Shown: positions 7,031 to 15,038 of the stretch, piece by piece
Layout: every line of letters starts with the position of its first letter
Numbering within the stretch: the stretch's first letter is position 1
Assembly: GCA_045631885.1 (NCBI GenBank)
Contig: JAZQVN010000005.1
Coordinates: 1-17,621, forward strand
Direction: 5' to 3'
Length of the DNA: 17,621 bases
From: CAJOLV01 sp045631885
GTDB lineage: Bacteria; Bacillota_I; Bacilli_A; RFN20; CAG-826
Translations under genes and position numbers: made by a program
Notes under the pieces: generated by a model
Told to the model about the DNA's origin: nothing
The model's input: the letters and a program-made list of their open reading frames with translations, nothing else
Database searches by the model: none

Positions 7031-7249
7031 TTATTTATTTGATATACCTTTAAATAATTCTTCTAGAGTAATTTCTAAAGCACTAGCGATTTTCGCTAGA
7101 ACTTTAACAGTAGGGTTTCTATTCCCTCTTTCTAAATCAGAGAGGTAATTCTTGTTAATTTGAGAATCAAACGAAAGGTCTTCAAGAGTCATTTTTCTTT
7201 GTTCTCTTAAATAACGGATACGCATGCCCAATTCTTTATTGGTGTTCAT
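7031..7249 (-). CDS. Small XRE-family (Cro/C1-type HTH) transcriptional regulator
   Basis: A 72-residue single-domain helix-turn-helix protein. Residues 7-65 match the HTH_3 fold: LGMRIRYLREQRKMTLEDLSFDSQ, then the recognition helix INKNYLSDLERGNRNPTV, then LAKIASALEITLEELF. Its size and sequence resemble restriction-modification controller (C) proteins and phage-type repressors, which bind DNA as dimers. The ATG overlaps the whiA stop by four bases (ATGA), with AGAGG just upstream, so it is translationally coupled to whiA. No restriction or methylase gene is adjacent. It probably regulates its own operon or the two orphans downstream; the target is not known. Confidence 0.9.
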   Translation of the reverse strand: MNTNKELGMRIRYLREQRKMTLEDLSFDSQINKNYLSDLERGNRNPTVKVLAKIASALEITLEELFKGISNK

Positions 7250-8199
7250 CCTCTTAACCTCTCATATAGTTTATGTAAAGAAATGAATAAATGATTTACG
7301 TTACTTTTAGTGACGGGTTTGCCGAGTTTTTCACTGAGCATATCCGCTAAATCGCTTAATGATGCCGATTCATATTCTAACCTTAAATAAGCTAGTTCTC
7401 TTTCTTTGATATTAGGAATATTTGATATTCCTAATTTCTCATCTATGAGTCTAATTTCTGCTTGTTGTCTTTTTCCTGTCGCGATGGTTTTTTTCATATT
7501 CGCTAAATCGGAATTAGCTAGACGATTTGCACTATTGGCGAAATCTCTATCCACTCTAATATTTTCAAATTCCATACACGCGGATACCGCGCCAATCATA
7601 ATTAAGAAATCAGCGATTTGATCGCTCTTTTTGAAATATAGAACATATTGTTCTCTTCTTTTAGTTATCTTTGGTTCGATATTACTATTTTTATATTTAC
7701 CAAATAGTTTAGATAACCACTTTGCATAGTTCTCACTATTAAGGGTTAACTCTAAATGATAATTACTTGTTGTGGGGGAATTGACACTACCACAGGCTAA
7801 AAACGCACCCGCTAAATAGCCGGATATCGTATCATCATTTTTAACGATGTTTTTACTAATCTTTCCTTCTAAGAAGGAAATATCTAAATCTTCTAATATC
7901 TTTTCCGCTTCATTATCAACATGGATGATGTAATAAGTTTTCTTTGTATTACCTTTATCCATAAACACCATATGCGCGGATACTCCATATAGTGAATTGA
8001 TGGTTTGATAAATGAATTTTGCAGTCTTCGCGTTTTCGGTTTTTAAGTGTAAAGACTCTTGTTTATTTCTAATAGAAATAGTCGCATTAATTCTAATATA
8101 TGCTGAAAGAAGGGCCCTTAATCTATCTGAAGACTCGTATTCATTATTCACGAGTTCTTCTTTAACAACTTGTGTAAAAGATAACCCTTGATGAACCAT
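7246..8199 (-). CDS. whiA: WhiA, DNA-binding sporulation/cell-division regulator homologue
   Basis: WhiA is conserved across Gram-positive bacteria. It has an N-terminal LAGLIDADG-homing-endonuclease-like fold without nuclease activity and a C-terminal helix-turn-helix, and affects cell division and chromosome segregation (in Streptomyces, sporulation). Here SFTQVVKEEL opens the protein, ISGYLAGAFLACGSVN (125-140) is the LAGLIDADG-like core, NSANRLANSDLANMKKTI (222-239) is the conserved linker, and LADMLSEKLGKPVTKSNVNHL (284-304) is the HTH. The 317-residue length is normal. It begins one base after the rapZ stop (TAATATG) with only a weak GAGA ribosome site, and its stop overlaps the XRE gene. 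The rapZ-whiA pairing is widespread in Firmicutes and Actinobacteria. Confidence 0.95.
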   Translation of the reverse strand: MVHQGLSFTQVVKEELVNNEYESSDRLRALLSAYIRINATISIRNKQESLHLKTENAKTAKFIYQTINSLYGVSAHMVFMDKGNTKKTYYIIHVDNEAEKILEDLDISFLEGKISKNIVKNDDTISGYLAGAFLACGSVNSPTTSNYHLELTLNSENYAKWLSKLFGKYKNSNIEPKITKRREQYVLYFKKSDQIADFLIMIGAVSACMEFENIRVDRDFANSANRLANSDLANMKKTIATGKRQQAEIRLIDEKLGISNIPNIKERELAYLRLEYESASLSDLADMLSEKLGKPVTKSNVNHLFISLHKLYERLRG

Positions 8200-8200
8200 A

Positions 8201-9061
8201 TTAATCTCTTTCGTTTAAATTTGGTGTGTCACGATGGATGACATGAGTGACATAATTATCAGAAAAATAATCTTTTAAATATTTTGCGACATAGGTTGAA
8301 CGATGTTGACCACCACTACAGGCGATACCAACATTATATGAAGTTCTTCCACCTTCTTGAATTTCACTTAAATGACTAGATAAGAAAGTTGTCATTCTAT
8401 TTAAAACGGTTTTGGTTTGAGGGAATTTATTCATATAATCGATAACTTCTTGATCATATCCAGTTAATTCTTTTAATTCATCAACCCAATATGGGTTAGG
8501 GATATTACGAACGTCAAAAACCATATCCACTCCTAAAGGAGTGCCGTTTTTAAATCCAAAGGAAATGAAATTGACATTCATCCCTTTGCCTCTTTTTTGA
8601 ATATCAATACTCTCTTTAATAAACTGTCTTAATAATTTGACGGATAAAGATGATGTATCAAAAGTAGCATCCGCCCAAGCGACAATATCATTAGCGTCTT
8701 CGATATCTTTTTCAATCGCTTCTTCAATTGGAATATTTTCCATCACGCTTCTCGTATGAGCGTGTCTAGTTAAAGCGTATCTTTTAATTAATTCTGGTTT
8801 ACTCGCCATCAATAAGATGACTTTAGTTCTAAAAGAATTATCGGCTTTGATTTGTTTAATTGTTTGTTTGCAGTGGGCAACATTTAAAATAACGGCAAAG
8901 TTATGAATTTTATCGCCCATTTTTGTAAATGTTTTTAATAATTCAGGGGTTAATTCAATCGGAGGATTTTCAACAATGTAAAATCCCTCTTCTTCGAAGA
9001 CATATTTCGCTGATGATAATCCTGATCCGGATGGACCAGTTAAAATAACTAATCTATTCAT
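8201..9061 (-). CDS. rapZ: RapZ/YvcJ family nucleotide-binding protein with altered Walker A motif
   Basis: A 286-residue RapZ (YvcJ) homologue. RapZ is an RNase adaptor for GlmS control in enterobacteria; in Firmicutes it is a GTP/ATP-binding protein of less clear role. The C-terminal domain is well kept: FISFGFKNGTPLGVDMVFDV (about 165-184), NPYWVDELKELTG, and SGGQHRS (249-255), followed by HRDTPN. The N-terminal P-loop reads GPSGSGLS (9-16): the lysine that normally follows the last Gly is Leu15 (TTA). The start is the ATG at 9061, which overlaps the trxB stop by eight bases (ATGAATAG); an earlier in-frame TTG is less likely. It is followed by whiA, the usual partner. Confidence 0.94.
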   Translation of the reverse strand: MNRLVILTGPSGSGLSSAKYVFEEEGFYIVENPPIELTPELLKTFTKMGDKIHNFAVILNVAHCKQTIKQIKADNSFRTKVILLMASKPELIKRYALTRHAHTRSVMENIPIEEAIEKDIEDANDIVAWADATFDTSSLSVKLLRQFIKESIDIQKRGKGMNVNFISFGFKNGTPLGVDMVFDVRNIPNPYWVDELKELTGYDQEVIDYMNKFPQTKTVLNRMTTFLSSHLSEIQEGGRTSYNVGIACSGGQHRSTYVAKYLKDYFSDNYVTHVIHRDTPNLNERD

Positions 9062-9977
9062 TCTTACCAAGTACCCCTAATATTGATTTAGAAATAACGA
9101 TTCCATCGTGTTCGGCGAGATAAATTTGTCTAATATCTCTTGGTAAAACATCGCCACCCGCGAATAAGTTAGGGCAGTTAGTTTCCATTGTTTTCATCGT
9201 TACTGGAACAGTTGTGTATTCGTCTAAAACGCCTTCAATATTAATATATTGAGTATTTGGAATTTGTCCAACAGCAACAAAAACACCTTGTAAATTAATA
9301 ATTTTTCTTTCATCGGTTTCACGATGAGCGATTTCAATACCAGTAATCTTATCTTCAGCGATTAATTTCACTGGTACATATGGGGTTAATATTTCAGCAT
9401 TAGGAGCGTTTCTTAATTCTTCAACGAGTTTTTCACTACCCCTAAATTGATTTCTTCTATGAATTAAATAGACCTTCTTCGCGACATTAGTTAAATGAAT
9501 CGCTTCTTTAAGCGCAGCGTTACCACCACCGATAACGATGATATCTTGTCCTTTAAAGAAATGACCATCGCAAAGCGCGCAATAACTTAAGCCGTGTCCT
9601 AGTAATTCATCTTCTCTATCTAAACCAAGTTTTCTATCTTTTGTACCACTAGAGATAACGACTGTTTTAGCTAAGTATTCGGTATAATCTGTTTTAACTC
9701 TAAAGAGTTCTCCTTCTTTAGTTAAGCTAAGTACTCCTTCAGGAGTAATTTCAATCTCGGCATCAACTAATCTAGTAAATAAAGCGACCGCTAAATCTGG
9801 ACCAGGGATTTCATGGAAGCCTGGATAATTATCCACTCTTGGAGCGACATTGACTTTACCTCCTGGTGTTCCAGGATCTAAAAGTAAGAAATCGACATCT
9901 TTCTTTTTAAGTTCTAAAGCGACACGCATACCACATGGTCCTGCGCCAATGATGATTGAATCAAAGATTTTAGTCAT
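9054..9977 (-). CDS. trxB: Thioredoxin reductase
   Basis: An NADPH-dependent flavoprotein that reduces thioredoxin and maintains cytosolic thiols. IIIGAGPCGMRVAL (8-21) is the FAD dinucleotide fold. SYCALCDG carries the redox pair Cys133/Cys136. VIGGGNAALKEAIHL (148-162) and HRRNQFRG (173-180) are the NADPH site, the two arginines contacting the 2'-phosphate. GGDVLPRDIRQIYLAEHDG is the C-terminal FAD motif. The 307-residue length is typical. The start at 9977 follows GGAGG by nine bases and overlaps the phosphatase stop by eight (ATGACTAA). Upstream in-frame codons would extend into the phosphatase gene and lack a ribosome site. The trxB-rapZ-whiA order is classical for Firmicutes. Confidence 0.96.
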   Translation of the reverse strand: MTKIFDSIIIGAGPCGMRVALELKKKDVDFLLLDPGTPGGKVNVAPRVDNYPGFHEIPGPDLAVALFTRLVDAEIEITPEGVLSLTKEGELFRVKTDYTEYLAKTVVISSGTKDRKLGLDREDELLGHGLSYCALCDGHFFKGQDIIVIGGGNAALKEAIHLTNVAKKVYLIHRRNQFRGSEKLVEELRNAPNAEILTPYVPVKLIAEDKITGIEIAHRETDERKIINLQGVFVAVGQIPNTQYINIEGVLDEYTTVPVTMKTMETNCPNLFAGGDVLPRDIRQIYLAEHDGIVISKSILGVLGKNE

Positions 9978-10617
9978 AAATAATGTCCTCCAATTCCATA
10001 AAATCATTTAGCCAATAATCTGGGGAGATATCTTTACTGATTTCTCGAGGTCCCCATTTGACTAAAGCGACATCCACTCCCGCGTTTTTACTAGCGAGAT
10101 AATCGCTATCATTATCTCCAATATATAACACTTTCTTTTTATCTAACACATTAAAGTGTTCTAAAGCTTGAATAATTCCTTCCGGATCTGGTTTTCCGTT
10201 TTTGACATCATCTCCACACACCATATATGTGATGATATCATCTACCCCCATCACTTCTAGACAGTGGTTAGAACTCTTTCTTAATTTACCAGTTACCACT
10301 CCAACATTGATATTATGGGCTAATAAACTAGTCACTATCTCTCTCACATGAGGGAAAGCTTTCACATATTTATCATAGTTATCCCAAGATATACGAACGA
10401 ATTCGCTTACCATCTTATCGACATCTTGGTCAGGGAATTCATTTTTTAATGTAATTCTAATCGGTGGGCCAGAAAAATAGATGATCTTTTCTCTTGGACT
10501 TCTATTACCATTACGATATAAGTCATACATTTCATAAAAAGATTGGACAATCATTTCATCACTATCAGCGATTGTCCCATCCATATCAAAAAGCACTACA
10601 TCATACTTGTTCGGCAT
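9970..10617 (-). CDS. HAD-superfamily phosphatase (PpaX/phosphoglycolate phosphatase-like)
   Basis: A 215-residue HAD hydrolase with all four motifs: DMDGT (11-15; nucleophile Asp11 and acid/base Asp13), VVTGK (Thr109), GKPDPE (Lys142) and IGDNDSD (Asp168, Asp172). The helical cap between motifs I and II (about 18-90) is the Gph/PpaX-type C1 cap. Likely substrates are small phosphates: pyrophosphate in PpaX, phosphoglycolate in Gph. Position next to lgt and trxB matches ppaX of Bacillus (hprK-lgt-ppaX), although hprK is absent here, so PpaX is favoured but not proven. The start overlaps the end of lgt by 17 bp, with AAGGA about 12 bases upstream. Confidence 0.88.
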   Translation of the reverse strand: MPNKYDVVLFDMDGTIADSDEMIVQSFYEMYDLYRNGNRSPREKIIYFSGPPIRITLKNEFPDQDVDKMVSEFVRISWDNYDKYVKAFPHVREIVTSLLAHNINVGVVTGKLRKSSNHCLEVMGVDDIITYMVCGDDVKNGKPDPEGIIQALEHFNVLDKKKVLYIGDNDSDYLASKNAGVDVALVKWGPREISKDISPDYWLNDFMELEDIIYD

Positions 10618-12127
10618 TTCTATTCTTCATTCCTTCTAATAATTGAGGGATAGATATCATTAATCCGAGGATTAAAGACATTCCTAAAACAAATAAAGTT
10701 AAACCAATATTAAAGTTATTAAATAATGGTTCTGTATTTTCAAAAGTATTGTTCGCCATCACGATAATGCCAGGAACAATTAAGGCTAAAGAAGCTACGC
10801 TGACCGCGATAGTTCCATATAAACCTGATTTAAACCAGCCTTTACGAACGACTAATGTTCCTTTTTTCTTTCTAATTAGATATCTAATTAAGTGATTACC
10901 AACGATTAATAAGGCTCCAACAAAGACGAAGACAAAGCTCCAAATCCAGCTCCAAAATCCCATCTTATAGGCGCTATATCTGATTGGTTCAAGTAAAACT
11001 CTTGTTAAACCATACCAAATGACATAACCAAAACATAAATCACCTAATTCAGTATATTTTCTTAATGCTTTACCAAAGACATGAGCTAAAACAAAGAAAC
11101 CTAAGAAATTAGTAATTCCTTCAATAAAGAATAACGGAACATAAATATTGCCCGCGGAAGCGGTTCCCGCTGTGTCAGAGAATTGGCTATTATTATAAAT
11201 TACCTTTGGTAACCAACCCCAAGCACTGCCATCAACTTCAACACCATGTACTTCACAGTTAAAGAAATTGCCCCATCTACCAACAGCTTGAGCGATTAAG
11301 ATTGCAGGGACGACAATATCCACTGCTACCCAGATACTATATTGTTTATTTCTCCACATAAACCAAGCGACACCAACGACAATACCAGTGATTGCCCCAC
11401 CTAAAATTGTGAGACCACCATCGGTCATATTAATCATCTTCATGAAATCGCCTGCAAATTGATCCCATAAACCAATAACATAGAAGACTCTTGCTCCAAT
11501 GATACCTGCTGGGAAAGCCACTAAGAATGTGGTTTCTAAAATACCGTGTTTACCATATTCGATATAGAATTTGTGGTCACTATATAAATATGTATAAATC
11601 GCTCCAGAAATAATACATAAAGCGTAGAAAGCAATATTAGTTCTTCCATTATATGGAGTAACCCAACCAGTAGAAAAATTAATACCGTTCACTAGAGGTG
11701 CGGATTTATTTAAATAATCAGCAAAGCCATTTGATAATAAGAAAATGAATAAGAACATGATGGGGAAACAAATCATCAAAATTCTAAATAACCATTTATT
11801 AATATCTTCTGGAATCGCTTTTCCATAATAATGGAGCAAGAAAGTATGCAAAGATATAAATCCTAAAATACCAAATCCAAGTCCTCCAAAAATAACTTGA
11901 ACGACTTCTAATCCAGTCGGAGATAATCCCGCCCATAAATAAATAGAAACAAACATCAAAGTTAAAACTGTGGCAAAAGCCCCACCAATGATAGAGTTTT
12001 TCATAAAATAGGCTCTAAAATTGATCTTTGTGACTGTATTAGTCATCACATCTTTAGTGATAAAGATGGAATATGTCAAACTAGCAATCACTAATACTGC
12101 TGATATGATAAACAAAGCTAAACCCAT
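10601..12127 (-). CDS. lgt: Extended prolipoprotein diacylglyceryl transferase (Lgt)
   Basis: Membrane enzyme that moves diacylglycerol from phosphatidylglycerol to the lipobox cysteine of prelipoproteins. The Lgt core lies at about 160-415: GARVFYV (211-217), GGLTILGG (237-244), the signature GRWGNFFNCEVHG (283-295) and RVLLEPIR (376-383). Arg284, Asn287, Glu292, Arg376, Glu380 and Arg383 match E. coli Arg143, Asn146, Glu151, Arg239, Glu243 and Arg246 in exact spacing. The residue at the E. coli His103 position is Leu242. At 508 aa the protein is nearly twice the usual 260-300: four extra membrane segments precede the core (about 1-24, 45-66, 73-100, 112-135) and two follow it (about 434-457, 473-495). 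The start is one base after the uvrA stop. Confidence 0.92.
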   Translation of the reverse strand: MGLALFIISAVLVIASLTYSIFITKDVMTNTVTKINFRAYFMKNSIIGGAFATVLTLMFVSIYLWAGLSPTGLEVVQVIFGGLGFGILGFISLHTFLLHYYGKAIPEDINKWLFRILMICFPIMFLFIFLLSNGFADYLNKSAPLVNGINFSTGWVTPYNGRTNIAFYALCIISGAIYTYLYSDHKFYIEYGKHGILETTFLVAFPAGIIGARVFYVIGLWDQFAGDFMKMINMTDGGLTILGGAITGIVVGVAWFMWRNKQYSIWVAVDIVVPAILIAQAVGRWGNFFNCEVHGVEVDGSAWGWLPKVIYNNSQFSDTAGTASAGNIYVPLFFIEGITNFLGFFVLAHVFGKALRKYTELGDLCFGYVIWYGLTRVLLEPIRYSAYKMGFWSWIWSFVFVFVGALLIVGNHLIRYLIRKKKGTLVVRKGWFKSGLYGTIAVSVASLALIVPGIIVMANNTFENTEPLFNNFNIGLTLFVLGMSLILGLMISIPQLLEGMKNRNAEQV

Positions 12128-12128
12128 A

Positions 12129-14966
12129 TTAACGATAATGCTCCTTCTTTAATACTTTCTTTAAATATTGTCCTGTGTAACTCTTTGAGTTAGCGGAGAC
12201 TTTTTCTGGTGTACCAGTGGCCACAATCGTGCCACCTTTATCTCCACCACCAGGACCTAAATCAATGATATAATCCGCGACTTTAATGACATCTAAGTTA
12301 TGTTCAATAACGACAACAGAATTACCGCTATCGACAATTCTTTGTAAGACGATTAATAATCTAGATACATCATCTGAATGTAAACCAGTTGTTGGTTCAT
12401 CTAAGATATATAAAGTTTTTCCAGTTGGTTTCTTTTGTAATTCAAAAGCTAATTTTACTCTTTGAGCTTCACCACCGCTTAATGTTGTCGCTGGTTGACC
12501 TAATTTGATATATCCTAAACCAACATCATATAAAACTTGGATTTTCTTTTTGAGTGATGGTCTATTCGCGAAGAATGTTAATGCATCTTCAATAGTCATC
12601 TCTAAAACATCATAAATTGTTTTACCTTTGTAGGTAACTTGTAAAGTCTCTTCGTTATAACGCTTACCTTGACAAGATTCACATTTGACATAAACATCTG
12701 GTAAGAAGTTCATTGGAATACGCGTGACACCTGCGCCCTGACATTCTTCACATCTTCCACCTGTCACATTAAATGAGAATCGACCTTTATCAAAACCTCT
12801 CGCTTTGGCTTCAACTGTTTCAGCAAATAAATCTCTGATATCATCAAAGACTTTGACATATGTCGCTGGGTTACTTCTTGGAGTTCTACCAATTGGTTCT
12901 TGCGAGACTCTTACGACTTTATCTAAATATTCAATTCCTTCAATTGAACTCAATTCACCCGCGAAAGTCTCTTCACCGGTGAAATGTTTTTGAATATGTT
13001 GATATAAAGTTTGATTAATTAATGATGATTTCCCACTTCCCGATACACCAGTCACTGCGACAAAGCATCCTAAAGGAATATCGATGTTCACTTTCTTTAA
13101 GTTATTGCATCTCGCGCCTTTAATAGAGATAAACTTACCGTTACCAGGTTTTCTATTCTTTGGAATAGGAATGAATTTCTCACCGCTTAAATATGCTCCA
13201 GTAATACTATTTGGGCATTTTTCAATTTCTTGATATGTGCCAGTGGCGACTACTTCACCACCATGGATACCAGCACCTGGACCGATATCAACGATATAAT
13301 CCGCGGCTCGAATTGTTTCTTCATCGTGTTCAACAACAATAAGAGTGTTACCTAAATCTCTCATCTTTCTCATCGTAGCCACAAGAGCTTCGCTATCTTT
13401 TTGATGTAAGCCAATTGATGGTTCATCTAAAACATATAAAACACCACTTAATTTAGAACCGATTTGTGTAGCTAATCTAATTCTTTGCGATTCTCCACCA
13501 CTTAAAGTCATCGCCATTCTGCTTAGAGTTAAATAATCTAATCCAACATCGCATAAGAAAGTGGTTCGATTATCAATCTCTCTTAAAACTAGATTAGCGA
13601 TTTCTAATTGCGTTTTATTTAATTTATCTTTTAAACTTCTAATCCAATCTCTTAATTCATGGATTTGTAAGCATGTTACTTCGTAAATATTCTTGTTATC
13701 AATCTTAACTGCGAGAGCTTCTGGTCTTAATCTCGCCCCATGACAAGTCGTACATTCTGTATCTCTCATAAATGAGCCGTACCAATCTCTTGCCCAATCA
13801 CTAGTTGTTTCAGAATATAATCTTTCTAATTTTGTTTTAATACCTTCGATATAACCAAAACGGTTATTGATATTACCGCTTGATGACTTTAATTGGTATT
13901 TATGCATCTCAGGAGAGCCATAAAGAAGAATCTTCTTTTTATCTTCTGGGATATCTTTATATGGTTTAGAAATTGGAATCTTATATAATTCGCATAATAA
14001 ACGGAATTCTTGCCATTCTAAATTCTGGCTTCCGACGGTGTTTGCATAATATTTAATCGCCCCTTCAGTAATGGATAGTTCTGGATTAGGGACAATTAAA
14101 CGAGGATCAGCTTCTCTTTTAATGCCTAAACCACGGCAATCTGGACAAAATCCTAAAGGAGAATTAAATGAGAATAATCTCGGTTCTAATTTAGGAATAG
14201 AAAAGCCGCATTCTGGACAAGTGTGTTTATCAGAAAGCACTCTTTCTCCTTGTTCAGTATAAATAATTAATAAACCGTGACTCCAATCTAATGCTGTTTC
14301 AATTGATTCAAATACACGACTTCTATTTTCTTTTTTAACGACAATTCTATCGACAACAATATCGATATTATGTTTTTTATTCTTTTCTAATTCTTTGACT
14401 TCATCGATTAGGATGAATTGGTTATCCACTCTTAAACGAGTAAAACCATTACTTCTAATCTTATCTAAAACATCTTTGTGTGTACCTTTTTCTTGATGAA
14501 CCACTGGAGAAAGAAGTTGTATCTTACTACCTTCTTCATATTCCATGACCATATCAGTCATCATCGTCACGGAAAAAGAAATAATTGGAATATTGTGATT
14601 TGGACAATACGGAATACCAATTCGACCAAATAATAATCTTAAATAATCATATATTTCAGTAACTGTACCTACGGTAGATCTTGGGTTATGACTCACTGAT
14701 TTTTGATCAATCGCGATACTTGGGGATAATCCATCAATGGAATCAACATCCGGTTTATCATAATTACCGAGGAATTGTCTAGCATAGCTAGATAATGATT
14801 CCATATATCTTCTTTGCCCTTCAGCGAAGATTGTGTCAAAGGCTAAAGTGGATTTACCACTTCCCGATAAACCAGAAAACACCACTAATGAGTCTTTTGG
14901 AATTTCAACATTAATGTTTTTTAAATTATTCTCTCTTGCGCCTTTAACAACAATTTTCTTTTCCAT
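12129..14966 (-). CDS. uvrA: Excinuclease ABC subunit A (UvrA)
   Basis: The damage-recognition ATPase of UvrABC nucleotide excision repair. The 945 residues show the double ABC layout: Walker A GLSGSGKST (32-40), a zinc module CPECG...CPDCRGLG (about 250-285), a CTTCHGARL loop, LSGGESQRIRLA, a second Walker A GVSGSGKSS, a second zinc module CEECQGAG...CESCQGKRY, LSGGEAQRVKLA and LDEPTTGLH. The start is fixed by the normal N-terminus (MEKKIVVKGARENNLKNINV). There is no Shine-Dalgarno: the ATG lies within a palindrome about 10 nt from the predicted transcription start, so the message would be nearly leaderless. First gene of the nine-gene operon, one base before lgt. No LexA/DinR box (GAAC-N4-GTTC) is seen upstream. 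uvrB is not in the window. Confidence 0.98.
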   Translation of the reverse strand: MEKKIVVKGARENNLKNINVEIPKDSLVVFSGLSGSGKSTLAFDTIFAEGQRRYMESLSSYARQFLGNYDKPDVDSIDGLSPSIAIDQKSVSHNPRSTVGTVTEIYDYLRLLFGRIGIPYCPNHNIPIISFSVTMMTDMVMEYEEGSKIQLLSPVVHQEKGTHKDVLDKIRSNGFTRLRVDNQFILIDEVKELEKNKKHNIDIVVDRIVVKKENRSRVFESIETALDWSHGLLIIYTEQGERVLSDKHTCPECGFSIPKLEPRLFSFNSPLGFCPDCRGLGIKREADPRLIVPNPELSITEGAIKYYANTVGSQNLEWQEFRLLCELYKIPISKPYKDIPEDKKKILLYGSPEMHKYQLKSSSGNINNRFGYIEGIKTKLERLYSETTSDWARDWYGSFMRDTECTTCHGARLRPEALAVKIDNKNIYEVTCLQIHELRDWIRSLKDKLNKTQLEIANLVLREIDNRTTFLCDVGLDYLTLSRMAMTLSGGESQRIRLATQIGSKLSGVLYVLDEPSIGLHQKDSEALVATMRKMRDLGNTLIVVEHDEETIRAADYIVDIGPGAGIHGGEVVATGTYQEIEKCPNSITGAYLSGEKFIPIPKNRKPGNGKFISIKGARCNNLKKVNIDIPLGCFVAVTGVSGSGKSSLINQTLYQHIQKHFTGEETFAGELSSIEGIEYLDKVVRVSQEPIGRTPRSNPATYVKVFDDIRDLFAETVEAKARGFDKGRFSFNVTGGRCEECQGAGVTRIPMNFLPDVYVKCESCQGKRYNEETLQVTYKGKTIYDVLEMTIEDALTFFANRPSLKKKIQVLYDVGLGYIKLGQPATTLSGGEAQRVKLAFELQKKPTGKTLYILDEPTTGLHSDDVSRLLIVLQRIVDSGNSVVVIEHNLDVIKVADYIIDLGPGGGDKGGTIVATGTPEKVSANSKSYTGQYLKKVLKKEHYR

Positions 14967-14981
14967 AAAAGCTTTATGGAA
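14961..14981. promoter_or_regulatory. Palindrome over the uvrA transcription start and start codon
   Basis: TTCCATAAA (14961-14969) and TTTATGGAA (14973-14981) form a perfect 9-bp inverted repeat with a 3-nt centre. The uvrA ATG (14966-14964) lies inside one arm and the predicted transcription start inside the other half. It could be an operator, or an RNA hairpin that hides the start codon if transcription begins upstream. Confidence 0.5.
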
Positions 14982-14982
14982 T

Positions 14983-14988
14983 ATTATA
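14983..14988 (-). promoter_or_regulatory. Predicted -10 element of the uvrA operon promoter
   Basis: A perfect TATAAT on the minus strand lies 17 bp upstream of the uvrA ATG. No good -35 is visible at 16-18 bp (TAAAAT at best), which suggests help from an activator or a weak promoter. The start of transcription would be near 14976. Confidence 0.5.
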
Positions 14989-15002
14989 ACACTTTTCAGT
15001 GT
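14989..15002. promoter_or_regulatory. Inverted repeat between the divergent uvrA and tRNA-Pro promoters
   Basis: ACACT-TTTC-AGTGT is a perfect 5-bp inverted repeat with a 4-bp centre. It lies next to the uvrA -10 and in the -35 zone of the plus-strand tRNA promoter, so a bound protein could affect both. Its function is inferred only from position. Confidence 0.4.
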
Positions 15003-15021
15003 ATTATTTTAGTAGAAATAA

Positions 15022-15027
15022 TATAAT
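15022..15027 (+). promoter_or_regulatory. Predicted -10 element of the tRNA-Pro promoter
   Basis: A perfect TATAAT lies 11 bp before the mature 5' end of tRNA-Pro, predicting a start near 15034 and a 5-nt precursor leader. The -35 region (GTGTAT at 17 bp) is poor. Confidence 0.5.
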
Positions 15028-15038
15028 ATCATAGCAAG

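Noticed and set aside
7031..7249. Restriction-modification control protein with a linked R-M system
   Set aside because: The protein resembles C proteins, but no methylase or endonuclease gene lies anywhere in the window.
9054..10007. Longer trxB start at 10007
   Set aside because: It would overlap the phosphatase gene by about 38 bases and add residues before the FAD fold; the ATG at 9977 has GGAGG nine bases upstream.
14961..15038. LexA/DinR SOS box upstream of uvrA
   Set aside because: No GAAC-N4-GTTC-like sequence is present; the palindromes there have different sequences.
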